Positions 22,790 to 34,639 of a DNA stretch of 64,000 nt are shown here, piece after piece. Every line of letters starts with the position of its first letter. Position 1 is the stretch's first letter. The DNA is taken from positions 24,120,278 to 24,184,277 of the forward strand of contig NW_004955426.1 in NCBI RefSeq assembly GCF_000276665.1, given 5' to 3'. This DNA is from Chinchilla lanigera (Eukaryota; Chordata; Mammalia; Rodentia; Chinchillidae). The notes below the pieces were generated by a model. That model ran no database searches, was not told where the DNA came from, and saw nothing but the letters and a program-made list of their open reading frames with translations. A program made the position numbers and the translations under genes.

Positions 22790-24719
22790 ATGGAGGGAAA
22801 AAGTAGGGAACCAACAGTAGGAAAATGACATGACACAGATAAGCCAATGCATATCAGTTGTAACATTAATGTAAATGGTATCAATTCATCAATTGAAAGA
22901 AACAGACTGGTAGAGTGGATTAAGAAACAAAATCCAACAGTATTTTGTATACATGAAAAACATTTAACTCAAAAGGAAATTCATAAACCAAAAGTCAGAG
23001 GACAGAAAACAATCCTCCATGCAGTAGGAACCAGAAAAAAGCAGGGATAGCTATTCTTTTTGCAGACTATGTGAACTTCAAACCAAGAATGATCAAAAGC
23101 AATGAAGAAGGTCATTACATACTTATTAGGGGAAAATTTCAAGAGGAAGAGATAACAATCAAATATATATGCACCAAAATGGGAGCACACAACTATATAA
23201 GGCAAATATTTCTAGACATCAAAAATCAAATTAGCAATTACACAATGGCAGTGGGGGCACTTAACATCTCACTGTCACAAAGAGATATATCAATACTTAC
23301 TCCAAAAATCTTTACTCACATAGGATGGACAACAGAGAAGAAATGGATAGATTTCTAGAAATTATGAATTACTAAAGCTGTATCAGGAATACATAAAAAT
23401 ACTAAATAATCCAATATCAGTCAATGAAATTGAAAAGAGAATTAAAACCTTACCAATAAAGAAAAGCCCATGTCCTGATGGATTCAGAGCTGAATTCTAC
23501 AAGGAATTTAGTGAAGATTTAATGTCAATACTCCTCAAACACTTTGATGAAATTGAAAGGTAATCTATTCTCCCTAACATATTCCTAGAAGCAAGTATTA
23601 CCCTAATACCAAAACCAGTGAAAGACCAATCAAAAGAAACAAACCAACCACAAAAGAGAACTAGACAGCCAATCTCCTTAATGAGCATAGATGCAAAAAT
23701 TCTCAATAAGATACTAGCAAACAGAATGCAGCAATTCATCAAGAAGATTATACACGATGACCTAGTGGGATTAATACCAGTATTGCAGGGATGGTTCAAT
23801 ATACACAAATCAATAAATGTAATACACCATATGAACAGAGTCAAAGACAAAAACCACATGATCATCTTAATAGGTGAAGGAAAAACTTTTGATAAAATCC
23901 AACAATCATTCATGATAAAAACCTTAAAGAAAATCCAAATAGATGATCTTCTCCTCAATCTGGTAAAAGCCATCTATGACCAAACCAACAGGTAACATCA
24001 TACTAAATGGACAAAAATTGAAAGCTTTCACTTTAAAATCAGGAACAAGACAAGGATCTCCATTACCACTCCTATTCAATATAGCCCTGGAACCATTAGC
24101 CGGAGCAATTACAAGAGAGAGAAATGAAAGGAATAAGGACAGGAAAGGAGGAAGTGAAATTATCATTATTTGCAGATGACGTGATACTCTAAATAGAAGA
24201 TCCTAAAAGCTCCACCAAAAGACTTCTAGATTTAAAAATCATATTCAGTAGCATAGCAGGGTACAAAGTCATCACTCAAAAATCAGTAGCATTCTTGTAC
24301 ACAAACAACAAACTCACTGAGAGAGAAATTAGGGAAACCACACCTTTCATAATAGCATACCAAAAAATGAAATTTAAGAATCAATCTAAAAAGGAAGTAA
24401 AAGATCTGTACAGTGAAAATTATGGTACTCTGAAAAAAAGATTGAAGAGGATTTCAGAAAATGGAAGATAGTCCTTGCTTATGGATAAGGAGAACCAACA
24501 TTGTGAAAATGACCATATTCCCAAAACTGTTATGCAGATTTAATTCATCCCCAATCAAAATATCATTAGCATACCTCAGAGATCTGGAGAAAACATTTCT
24601 AAAATTCATCTGGAACTAGAAGAGACCTAGAATAGCAAAAGCAATCCTGGGCAATAAAGGCAAGGCAGGGGGCATTACAATCTGTGACTTGAAATTATAC
24701 TACAAATCTACTGTGATAA

Positions 24720-25164
24720 TGATACAGCAAGCTAGTTCAATGAGACCAGCATTCACAAGAGACCAAAAGAGGTGGAAAGAACAAAGCTTTATTGAGGAAC
24801 CAGGAGAACCAGGAACCAGAGAAAATATCCACCCCACTCCAGGTCTCACCTTTAGTTTAAGTACATCTTAGGCTTCCATAGTAAACATCACCTCATTTTT
24901 GAGAATTTTACAAGAATGTCACATAATAGTCACAATGTTTACATTTCCCAGAAGTTGACCATTGTGGTTTAACTTTGAGCCTACCTCTGAATTTGTCCTG
25001 TTTGTTCTGTTCCCATTTTATGACTCGGCTGTCCTTTAAGTGGGTTGATAACTAACCAAAGGGAGGAGGTGAAGCGTGGGGTCAACTACAGTTTAAGTGA
25101 ACTTAAGTGACTTTCCTTAATATGGAATTAAAAAAAGAAAATAGAATCTCTCTTACCCTATCCA
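24720..25164 (-). mobile_element. Solo-LTR-like insertion in L1 ORF2, antisense
   Basis: L1 homology stops after 'ctactgtgataa' and resumes at 'taaaatcaacatggtatcgg', so ~445 bp was inserted. The insert starts TG and ends CA on either strand, as LTRs do. On the minus strand an AATAAA signal (24793-24788) is followed by ~70 bp to the end, a plausible U5. No coding region is present. The family was not identified, and a clean 4-6 bp TSD could not be resolved. Confidence 0.6.
24788..24793 (-). promoter_or_regulatory. LTR polyadenylation signal AATAAA
   Basis: TTTATT on the plus strand, within 'aaagctttattgagg', is AATAAAGC on the LTR strand, about 70 bp before the LTR end. It fits the R/U5 position in an LTR. 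Confidence 0.55.
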
Positions 25165-26404
25165 TAAAATCAACATGGTATCGGCAAAAAAAGACCTGAG
25201 GATCAATGGAACAGATTAGAAGATGCAGAAACAATTACAGACACACTCAGCTACCTTATCTTTGAAAAAAGGGGCCAAACATGTCCACTGGAAGAAAAAA
25301 AGCCTCTTTAAAAAGTAATGCTGGAAAAACTGACTTTCATATGCTGAAGACTAAAACTAGACTTATGTCTATCACCATGCATTAAACTAAAGTCAAAATG
25401 GATCAAAGATCTAAATATTAAAACAGAAACACTAAATCTAAAAGAGACAGTGGAAAAGAAAGTAGGTAGAAACCTTGAAGACATAGGGATAGGAAGAGAA
25501 TTCATGAATAAAAACCAAATACATGGGAAACACTTTAAAGAACCAACAACTGGGATCTCATCTTATTGAAAAGTTTTTGCACATCAAAAAAAATCACCAA
25601 CAGAGTAAAAAAAAAAAACCCTACAAATTGGGAAAAGATTTTAGCCAACTGTCCCTCAAAGAACTTCTATCTAGAACACGTAAAGAAATAAAAAAAATCA
25701 GAAAACTCTAAGACTCAATCCTAAAATGGGCATCTGAGATAAATACACACTTCTCAAATGAAGAAATACAAATGGAAAATAAATATATGAAAAAATGTTC
25801 AAAATCATTAGTCATCTGAGAAATGCAAATTAAAACACCACTGAGATTTCATCTCACCCCAGATTGTGTGGCTATCATCAAGAAATCAACCAATAACAAA
25901 TACTGGTGAGGCTGTGGGGAAAAAGAAATCCTTCTCCACTGTTGGTGGGATTGTAGACTGGTATGCCCACTGTGGAAATCAGTGTGGAGATAACTCAAAA
26001 AACTAGGATTACAGGTCCCATTCAGTCCAGCTATTCCCCTTCTCAGTATCTTCCCAGAAGAATTAAAAACATCATACCACAGTGACATATGGACACCTAT
26101 GTTTGTAACAGCACAATTTGTCAGAACCAAATCTTGGAAAGAAGCCAAATACCATCATCTGAGGAATGGATAAAAAGTGCTATTTTTATACAGTGGAGTA
26201 TTTCTCAGCTTTAAAGAAATATAACCTCAAGGCTTTTGTAGGTAAGTAGATGCCACTAGAGATAATAGTAATAAGTCAAATAAGTCAGACTTGCGTGTGT
26301 AAACATTGTATTGTCTCCCTTGTGTAAAGCAAGTGAAAGAATAAATAAAATCCAAAAAGTACAATGCACACTGGGATGGGATAAAGGAGATAAGAAAAGA
26401 AAGA

Positions 26405-26470
26405 AGATATATCTATATATATCTTCCTTCTTTTCATATATATATATGTATATATATACATATATATATG
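26405..26470. repeat. AT-rich microsatellite in the L1 3' UTR
   Basis: Alternating at/gtat tract. It matches the position of the AT/AC tract in the other copies of this L1 3' UTR (5730-5777, 42268-42310, 55206-55237). Confidence 0.85.
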
Positions 26471-26486
26471 CTAAATAATGGTAGTA

Positions 26487-27252
26487 CAGTCTCACGGTTC
26501 ACTTATTGTGGCTTTACTGTATTGTGGGTTTTAAAAATATATATATCTAATTCCATATTGCAGAGTTTTCCCTATATTGTGGCATTTTGTGGTATATAGG
26601 TTTTTATATAATATTTATGATTTTAATTATTTTTGCCTAAAAATTTAAAGCAATATAAAATATAAAAAATGTTAATTCAGACATATTAAAAGAATATTAA
26701 ATAGAAATAAAATACTGTACAGTATGTATTTCATCAGCAGGTGAATACTATACTGTACACAGTGGAAATGCAGTGCACCACTACTGCCAGCCCGAGCCTG
26801 GCGGAGCCACCTGGCTGCAAAGACTGACCTACGCCTGGCAGGAACTGCTTATAGGCGAGGAGAGTGGCTACAAGCCACCCTAGGCGGGGCCTGTGGTGCC
26901 AGCCAGCACTGGGCTGGGTTATGGCTTATCTGGGTCCTGTGCACCCTGCTCCCCAGCCGGCTCCTACCCCGCATTCCCACCTGCCCTGTCTTCCCCTCCT
27001 GCCCTCAGAGCTGAGATGCTGATTCACTCAGGCATCCCCAGGTGCTGCCCCAGCTGGAAGCTGAGGTTGTGGGAAAGAAGAATTTCCCCGGGAAGGCACA
27101 CATGAGTGTGGGAAAGGTTTATAGGGGTGCGGGCAGGGTTTATAAAGCCTTAATATATATAATAAAATAAATATAACGCTGCTACTGTGCAGATTTTCAC
27201 CTATTGCGGAGATCTCTGTAATGTAACCCCCGTGATAGGTGAGCAATTACTG
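26487..27252. mobile_element. 766-bp Tigger-like (Tc1/mariner) transposon inside the L1 3' UTR
   Basis: The element begins CAGTCTCACGGTTCAC and ends, read from the other side, CAGTAATTGCTCACC; both ends are flanked by TA (26485-26486 and 27253-27254), the Tc1/mariner target duplication. L1 3' UTR sequence stops at 'ggta' and resumes at 'ctaatttctattag', so the boundaries are well defined. Outer parts are AT-rich with cgcggt/tattgtgg-type repeats. The middle, about 26790-27110, is strikingly GC-rich and is described under findings. No intact transposase; the 26893-27105 frame (70 codons) has no recognised domain. Confidence 0.8.
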
Positions 27253-27452
27253 TACTAATTTCTATTAGTTCTTTGCAAGGAACAGTTAGTGTTTATATTG
27301 TTTGATCAATCTTACATGCATATATCTGGTAACCTAAGCAACTACTTTAAAGATAACAATATGTAATATAATAACCAGTTAATTTCCTATCCTTTTGTTT
27401 TGAAATTTTGTATCATTTTTATTTTTTAAAATTCTCTTTAAAATAAAAAAAC

Positions 27453-27774
27453 CCTAATTTTTCTGGTTTTTGTATTATATTCACCCTGGAGAAAATAACC
27501 TAGGAATCATAAGAAGATAGTAGTGGTTACTATGCTTTATCTGTGAAATGGATGTCTCTGCAAGGCAATATAAGCAAGGTTATAGCATATTTTATAAAAG
27601 AGTATAACTGTTACAAAATTAAGCGAGAAATTTAAAATTTAGTTGGTATACAATTATACAATGAAATAAATTTTGTTAAAACAACTGGAAAGAAATAATA
27701 GATACCTAATCTCTCACTTTTCTAGATCTTCTACTCTTCACTGAACACTCTTGGGCTTTCACTGTTGTACAGTG
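27453..27774. other. Unannotated sequence
   Basis: AT-rich; no gene or repeat family recognised. Confidence 0.45.
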
Positions 27775-28110
27775 TTATGGTTTGTGTTTGGATGTCCCCC
27801 TAAAGCCTCATACAGTCATAGGGTGGGCTTCTAGAATTTGTGATTGATCCTTGATCCAGTGCTGGGATTATGGGTGTGAGTGCTACACCCACCCTGGGGT
27901 GGGTAGTTTGCATACAACATAAGGGAGAGGAAGGAGGCTGCTTGCCGCCTTCCTCCATTTTGTTCTTGTTGCTTTACTGTGTTTTGCTGCCATGAATGGT
28001 TGCCCTCTGCCATGTGCTGCTCTGCCTTGGAGCCAGACAACTATGGACTGAAACCTCCACAAACTGTAAGCTAAATAAACTTTTCCTTCCTTAATTTTGG
28101 GTGAGTATAG
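27775..28110 (+). mobile_element. MaLR-type LTR
   Basis: Starts tgttatggtttgtgtttgga, a MaLR LTR head, and ends with 'ctgtaagctaaataaacttt' (AATAAA at about 28073-28078) and 'cttaattttgggtgagtat'. No internal region is adjacent, so it is a solo LTR. The minus-strand frame 27831-28040 is a shadow of it. Confidence 0.75.
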
Positions 28111-28314
28111 TTAGCTTTATTTGATGAGCAGCTAGGTGTGTGTGTATGGTCTTTTTGGGAGTTAAGTAAGATAGGAAAGAGTGACTATGTCCTTGTCTCT
28201 GCTTAGGTGTTGGTAAAGATGTTGCGAATATAGTTCCTTTTTTTCTGGAGGTGTAACATGGTCAAGTGTGATACCACTTCTTTTTGTGGTAAATAACTAC
28301 TAAATTCTTTCTAT

Positions 28315-28475
28315 GTGCCTTTGCACATATTACCTTTTTAAAAGGTTACAAAACCTTCCTTAAGTTTGCAGTATTAATATCACTATTTTGTTGAAAGGAA
28401 ACTGATGCAAAAAGAAGTTAATGAACTTCCCCACAGCTACTCAGATGGTGAGCACCAGGCTACTTAAGAAACTCT
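28315..28475 (+). mobile_element. MIR SINE relic
   Basis: 'tatcactattttgttgaaaggaaactgatgca..gaagttaatgaacttccccacagctactcagatggtgagc' follows the MIR core and tail order. Confidence 0.65.
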
Positions 28476-30530
28476 ACCCAGACACCAAGGCTCCAGGTTA
28501 CTAAATATAGGAAAGTATGGGAGGAAAGGACTCTAGCCAGATGCAGATTTCCCCATGCCCTGTGTCAGTCACCACAGTTTAGACTGATAGCATTTGGCTC
28601 AAAGCTATCAGGACACACAGGAAAGACGGACGGGTTCCCATCCCTGCTTCCTGCTCACTCACTGTGGCAAGCGTCTTCCTGTGCTGACTGGCTGCAGACT
28701 TGTCCCTGCAAAACTGGTAGGGCTGCTCTCCAGGGAATACTCTTAATCACAGTTCAAATAACAACTCTCTTTAGAACGTTTAAGTGTTCTTTCTTTTGAA
28801 GTTTCCATACATGAGTGTTCAGAGGGAAACAATGAACAATGCTTACTTTCTGAATTACTCAGGTAACTAACCAGAAGGTCAGATTTTTTACTAAATTTAC
28901 TAGCATGGATGTTTATATCATGTAGAATTGTCATCCTGCCCATTGATTGGTCCCTAAGAAAATAATATTTGTCAGACTATTCTGTTCACTGTTTTACTGC
29001 AAGCAAAATCTCTAAGGGACAAACAATGCATTTGATATAGTGTTTCTTTTGAAATGTTTGTTGCTATTTCTATTTATAAACTCAGTGCTTGTGTAAATAT
29101 TTTTTTGTGATTTTTTTCAAGAGATTTATTATTTTTCCCATCCATGGAGGAAGAGAAGGAGGAGGAGGAGCAGAGAAGGCAAGAGAAGAGGAGACAGAGG
29201 GGGAAGAAAGGAAGGCAGAGGAGGAGAAGAGACGAGGGGTGAGAGAGATATGAAACCCTTGTATTTTAGCCCTTGGAATAATACCACCTATTTTCTGTGT
29301 AGTATGTCCATTTCTGCCATACTTCTGTTGCCTACACTGTTCCAACCTACTCTCTCTCCTAGGAGATCATTTGTATGGACTACACTGGGGTCCCTGGGCC
29401 CCCTGGTTGACTACTGAGCTCTCTCATTGGGTTCTGCAGGAGAGTGGAAGGTGAGAGGGTGGATCAGCATAATTTTCCAGCTTCCTCTCTACCAAATGTC
29501 TTGAGATCACCCTTTACCAAATGTCACTGCTCTTTCCAACTCAGTGGACTTTCTATCAATTCAAAACAAAGCTATCCATAAGGTTTTGCTAGCTATTGCT
29601 CCCCCATGTTTTCATGCTTAGTGATAGCAGCTAATAGATCACTTACCACAAAGTGTGGATTAGCATAATGCTCTTTATGACTCCTCTTCTTTGACGACCA
29701 CTCTCACCTTCTTCAAATTGGCCTATTTTGAGTTTGCCATTTATTTCCTAATGGGATTTCTACTGATATTTTTCCTGTCATTCGTTTGAAACACCATAAT
29801 CTACTGGCACAAAGCAGTAATTATTGCCGCAAAAAATATTTCAAAATAAACATGTATGGGAGGCAGATATGGTATATTTTAAGACTGACACCCTTGTTGG
29901 TGCCTTCTTATGTTCTCCTGAAGCCAAATATGTTCACACCTTGCCCTTTGGCAGTGCCATTTGTGCTTTTCATCAAAGGAGCTATCTCCAGATCTTCCAT
30001 CTCCAGTTCCCTCAGGCATATACTGTCTGCCATGCAACACTTTATCTGTTCGTGGGTGTAGTTATAACAATAATGAAAGACAATGGTTTTTTGTCTTTTA
30101 TTTCATGGATTAAAAAAAATAAAACTATTGGGTGACAGGGTTTTTACCAAAGTCCTCTATTATATGTTTAGATTGTGGAATATTTTTACCATGATAAACT
30201 TTATAAATAAGCACAACATGGAACAGGTAAAAAGAGCTATAACAGGTAGCATAGGTGTGCTGTGTAGGGTTGGGTTAGGAGGCCCACTCACCCCCTTCTA
30301 CTTAACCCCAAGAACTATAGTCCACTGAAATACTAAAAGAATCCCACAGTGCTATAGGCCACATTATGTAAGTTACTTGATTTATCAAAAAAGTTTACTT
30401 CACTGATGGAAATTCTGGGTTGCAGAGTAGAAGAGAGTATTGTATAGTAAAGGACTATCTTCATAGGCTTCAAACCACATCAAAAAGTCATCACAAAGAT
30501 GTCACAAAAATGGAGAACTAGATTTCCCCT
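28476..30530. other. Largely unannotated; purine-rich tract
   Basis: A GGA/GAA-rich purine tract lies at 29145-29250. Two overlapping frames at 29786-30135 (91 and 103 codons) lack any domain, and neither could be assigned to a gene or processed pseudogene. Nothing else recognised. Confidence 0.4.
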
Positions 30531-30540
30531 TTTGACCCTC

Positions 30541-30608
30541 TTGCAGTACTAGAGATTAAACTCAGGGCCTTGCAAATGTTAGGCAAGTACTGGGCTACAT
30601 TTCCAATC
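30541..30608 (-). mobile_element. Old ID-related SINE, antisense
   Basis: 'gcagtactagagattaaactcagggccttgcaaatgttaggcaagtactgggctacatttcca' is the reverse complement of a decayed ID body. No TSD seen. Confidence 0.6.
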
Positions 30609-30789
30609 AAAGATGGGGGACCAGGAAGGGCCAGTTTCCATTGGAGCATTAAATAAACAGCTAGAAATGGATTCAGTTAACTTTATGGGATCTCTGAAGA
30701 GCAGCAAAATATTTACAAGAATCATTTAGCCTCTTCAGCAAGAAAATCCCATACTTCAAGAAAGTAGGACACTTCATGGCATAAGAAAT

Positions 30790-31246
30790 CAACTAATTTG
30801 ATGCAGAGAGAGTATTTAACAAAATTCAACATTGTTTGATGATAAAAAATTCAGTGAGTAGGAAAATAAGGAAACTAGTTCAACATAATAAAGACCATGT
30901 ATGAAAAGCCATTATACCATTATACCATGTATGAAAAGCCACTTACCATTATATGCAATGGTGGGACATTGGGGGCTTTTCTCCTGAAGTCAGGAGCAGA
31001 TGAGGAATGTCCACTTCCACCACTTCTTTTCAACATTCCAAGAGTCTTCACCAGAGCAATTACCAAGGAAAAGAAATTAAAAGACATACAAATTGAGAAG
31101 AGAGAAGTAAATATATCCTTTTTTAGAGACAATATGTTTATATGTATAGAAAATCTTAATAATTTTATACATGCATACATGCATACACACACACAAACAC
31201 ACAGTGGTCAGAAGTAATCAATGAATTCCACAAAGTTAAAGCTTTC
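30790..31246 (+). mobile_element. LINE-1 fragment, reverse-transcriptase region
   Basis: Translated pieces keep the L1 RT order: a segment before the active site, 'LKSGADEECPLPPLLFNI' (counterpart of the SGTRQGxPLSPLLFN motif) and 'FRDNMFICIEN' in the FADD motif position, where the catalytic aspartates are lost. A ~35-bp local duplication (catgtatgaaaagccat, two copies, about 30897-30945) is present. It ends at the CTTT tract. Confidence 0.8.
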
Positions 31247-31249
31247 TTG

Positions 31250-31280
<31 letters not shown>

Positions 31281-31311
31281 TTTCTCTCTTTCTCTCTCTC
31301 TTTCTTTCTTT

Positions 31312-31380
<69 letters not shown>

Positions 31381-31400
31381 TCTCCTTCCTTCTTTCTTTC
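31242..31400. repeat. (CTTT)n pyrimidine tract
   Basis: About 155 bp of almost pure CTTT/CTCT repeats. The tract borders the antisense B1 at 31401, where it reads as the complement of that SINE's A-rich tail. The Phe/Leu/Ser-rich open frames here are repeat artefacts. Confidence 0.97.
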
Positions 31401-31490
31401 TAGACAGAGCTCACTATATATCCCAGGTTGACCTTGAACTCATGGAGATCTTCCTGCTGGGATTATAGGCGTGTATCACCAATCCCAGCA
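31401..31490 (-). mobile_element. Partial B1 SINE, antisense
   Basis: 'agacagagctcactatatat', 'aggttgaccttgaactcatgga', 'ctgctgggattataggcgtg' match a shortened reverse-complement B1. Confidence 0.8.
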
Positions 31491-31539
31491 ACAATACTCT
31501 TTCTTAAAGGGGATCTGAGTAATGCATCTTCTTGCCATT

Positions 31540-32530
31540 AGAGTCCATGTCTGCATTGCTTGTGGCTATTTATATATTGCAAAAGAATTCCACTAATCTT
31601 CTGATGCAGTTTCCTCCATTGCTTTGGATCCAGAAGTACCTGTTATCGTCTCCCTCCTCCAATATCTATTCAAGATATCCATGAATTTTAGCAATTTCAG
31701 TGAAAATGGCTTTTTAGACTGTGATTGCTGCCCTTGTGCATTTAATGTAACAGTAAGGCAAGATAAAATCAAGAGATGCTCAAGTTAGAAATCAAATATA
31801 TTTCTCCCTGCTTCCATTGTGAAACAGTATTCCTATCCCAAATGGTTATGTTACTTACTGCCTAAAACTGACTCTTTTTACCTGTTGGTACCTGGATCTA
31901 AAGTACCCAGATAGCTGCCATAACTTACATACCAATGGGGCTCCTTTTGTGTCCTCCGGAGGATGTGTCCCCACTTTGGGGACCATGAACTCTTAACAGC
32001 GCAGAGCCAAGAGCTATGGGCATGAGAAGCACAAATTATTCCAGTGAGGAATTAGAACTGTGGCTAAGTAAGAGCACTCCTGCTTTTACTTCTTGATTCG
32101 GACGTGCAGGTATTCTCTGTGTTGGAGTGACAACACCATAGAAGTTCTCTGACTCGAGGCATATATTACACATTCTATTGTATGTAGGCATCATCTTCCA
32201 AAATAATTATATGCTAGCAGATGCTTCAAGAGGATGTTCCGGTCTTCTGTAAGTCCATCAGCTTTTGGACGCTATACGATGTGATAAGATCAGTGGGCTA
32301 TGGGCTCACTCCCACTATGCTTCATTATGAAGTGGCATCCCTCATTTGTTGTGATCTTTTGTGGCATCACATACTAGTGGCTCCAGTAATACTGTGTCTT
32401 TGCATAGTGGCATTATTTGAAACCTCAAGGATAAAGAAGAAAAAGATACTAAGACTATTTATCTACTTTTATAGAAACAAACGTGTGGTCCGTACATTAC
32501 TAATTAATGATGCAACGGGAGGCTGATGGA
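31540..32530 (-). mobile_element. ERVL-type endogenous retrovirus, pol 3' relic, antisense
   Basis: Read on the minus strand, the part around 31700-31920 resembles the end of ERVL pol, where a dUTPase-like domain lies in this class; a short 'LFHNG' motif is in frame before a stop. The adjacent 32200-32520 part, 'cagtattactgg..', also resembles ERVL internal sequence. There are many stops and indels, no intact reading frame and no flanking LTR recognised. The relic may continue to about 33360. The plus-strand 101-codon frame at 32221-32526 is a shadow. The call rests on memory of the family pattern and needs a database alignment. Confidence 0.55.
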
Positions 32531-34630
32531 TGTCCTTGAGGAACGGTGACATGCTGGGGACTCAGTGATGCTTGTGTGGTCAGTGACAAATGCTGCTTCA
32601 CATTAATGGCCCAAGTCACTTCGTGTACTTGCAGGTTGAGTGCCTCATTTGTGATTGTTAATTTCTTATATGTGCTAACATCTGAAACAAGAATCTTCCT
32701 ATTCATTAATCTCTCCTACAGGTCTAGCCAAATACGTCTGCTCCGGCTATTTTTTTTCCCCTCTGGATCTTTCAATCTTTTTCTCTTCCAGGCCCTTGAT
32801 GACCTAAATTAATTATAATTGCTCATGAATTTTCTTCTTGGATCTGATAACATTTTTGGTTTGGTGCTTTGAGCAGGGGTAGAGAGAGAATTTTGATCAC
32901 CTAACTCTCCCTGCTGTTACATCCCTTGCCTCACAAGCCCAGACCTTAAGCAAGGATTCATTCGGCTCCATAGTAGGTTCATGGCTATTTGAGCTATGAA
33001 AGGAAATCCAGGTGTCAAATCTCGGTGTCCATTATACATACTTAATGCAATGATATGAATTCAAGGAGTACTGTGCTAATTTATTGAGGAATTATTTTGG
33101 TACGTGTTTCCTATGACCCTAACAAAAGCAATAGACTAAGTTTCTAAGAATTCTGTGCTACAATTAATTTCTGGTTTAACTGCTTCCTTGTTTCTTTTCA
33201 CCAATGGGATTGAAAGAATCTTTGTGACTTCTAGTAAAAGTATCTACTCATGATCCAGACAAGCGATCAGCAACACTATATTTGCTTATAAAGAGCAGGA
33301 GAAGCTATTCATTCTGCTCTAATCCTTCAGTAGTTCCATACTACTTCCAGGATAATCAATTAATTTGTCCCAGTGGATCAGCTGAAAAAGTTCAAATTTA
33401 TGAACATTAGTACATAAAAATTAAGTTTATGAACACCAGCAGTTAAAAGAAATAAAGCATTTTAAAAGTTTCTGAAATATATTGTACAGACTGGTTCATC
33501 AGAGATAGGGGAAGGCTGTGGATGATGCCAATAGTTCTAGTTTGACCTAAATAAAAGGTGATGTCATTCGCTGTGAAAGAAAATAAAGCAAAATTGCTTT
33601 TGAATAGGTGTTACTCTCTTCTAATTGGCTCTGATCTACATGTAAGCATATTAATTCATCCTTATACTCTCCAGTATTTAGTATAAGATATTGCACATGA
33701 TGTGAATGTCCAAAAGTACTTGATGTTTATGTGGGTAAATGTGGACCTCCAAAGTCTTATCAACAGACTCACAAGTCTGCTGAGGCTACTGGTGCAAAGG
33801 AGAAACCAGTTAGAGCAAAAGGGCTGTTTCAAAAACCCTATCACTCGGATATACAAGTAGAAATCCCACATTGCATTACAACTATCAAGCCAGAATTAGT
33901 GATTTTTTCCTCCACATTCCCAAGAAAATAATTTCTATTGTCTTTAACAGCTAGGCTCCATGCTCTGTGAATGAGCCAGGAGAGACTCGCTCCTCAATCC
34001 CATAACAGAACTCAGCTGCATCTAACCACTTACCTCAAGAGCAGTGTCAGTCTTCTTCAGTTCAAATTTTGGGGCAAGGGAAAAACAAGGAAAGAGGAGA
34101 AGAACATTCTAGGTGGAAATGGTAATGGGCACAAGGGTGGTGATTTTGAAAACAACAGCAAACAATTTGTTTGCATTGTTAGGACTCATGAGCACCAAGG
34201 CTGTAGGTGATGTCACACCAGCAACCTGTGAATAAGATAACTGCCACTCTTGAAAGATGTCCAGCTCAGAGTCTGGGCAGCTGGCTCTCCCCAGTTGGGA
34301 ACTGACAAGATACTTGGCACTAAAAGGATATCCTCAAGGAAGAACAAAACATGCCCTGGATGGTGGCGTCACTCAGGGGTACTAAATCTGTTAGCCCTGG
34401 ACGGCTAGAGTTTTCCTTTGCAGCAGTTTATAGGCAAGATTACTGGAGGAGCTATTTTGCTGTTCAGCATCTGGTAGCAACACAAACGAAACATTTCTGG
34501 CTATCACATTTATTCTTTCTGCCTGCATGACAGAGACAAAGGGTTTCAGTCTTGTCCCAGCACATCTCATAGCAACAAATGGCTGTTACTGTAAATAGGT
34601 TAGTTTACCTCTATGCTCTTCATTAAAAAC
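32531..34630. other. Unannotated sequence, possibly more ERVL in the left part
   Basis: 32531-33360 may be further antisense ERVL internal sequence but has no clear motif. 33360-34630 shows no recognised repeat or exon. Confidence 0.35.
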
Positions 34631-34639
34631 AAAGAATAG

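Larger units (their letters stand above)
22847..26327 (+). pseudogene. LINE-1 ORF2 relic (endonuclease / reverse transcriptase)
   Basis: ORF2p nicks target DNA and reverse-transcribes L1 RNA there. The open stretch from 22847 carries the endonuclease N-terminus (INVNGINSSIERNRLVEWIKKQ). A second frame (23071-23358) continues it through 'EEGHYILIRGK' but then jumps, around 23300-23400, to the region just before the reverse transcriptase ('KKSPCPDGF'); the catalytic end of the endonuclease and the linker are deleted. RT landmarks follow: the SGTRQGSPL motif (~24040-24065) and, in another frame, FADD (24161-24190). An LTR interrupts the gene at 24720-25164. The C-terminus ends at TAA 26325-26327. 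Not functional. Confidence 0.85.
21440..27452 (+). mobile_element. Near full-length decayed LINE-1 with nested insertions
   Basis: In order: a probable 5' UTR (to ~21830), ORF1 relic (21835-22789), ORF2 relic (22847-26327) and a 3' UTR of the lineage-specific type, ending near an A-rich tail at ~27452. It is broken by an antisense LTR in ORF2 (24720-25164) and a Tigger-like transposon in the 3' UTR (26487-27252). Many stops, frameshifts and a deletion inside ORF2 show that it cannot move on its own. The exact 5' boundary is uncertain; no TSD was found. Confidence 0.85.

Noticed and set aside
23497..23973. 158-codon minus-strand open frame
   Set aside because: Shadow of the L1 ORF2 reverse-transcriptase region on the plus strand.
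24720..25164. Considered an L1 segment
   Set aside because: L1 similarity stops and restarts on either side, and the segment has TG..CA ends; inserted LTR is the better reading.
29786..30135. Two overlapping frames of 91 and 103 codons, considered as a processed pseudogene
   Set aside because: No recognised family, no poly(A) tail or TSD found, and two frames compete.
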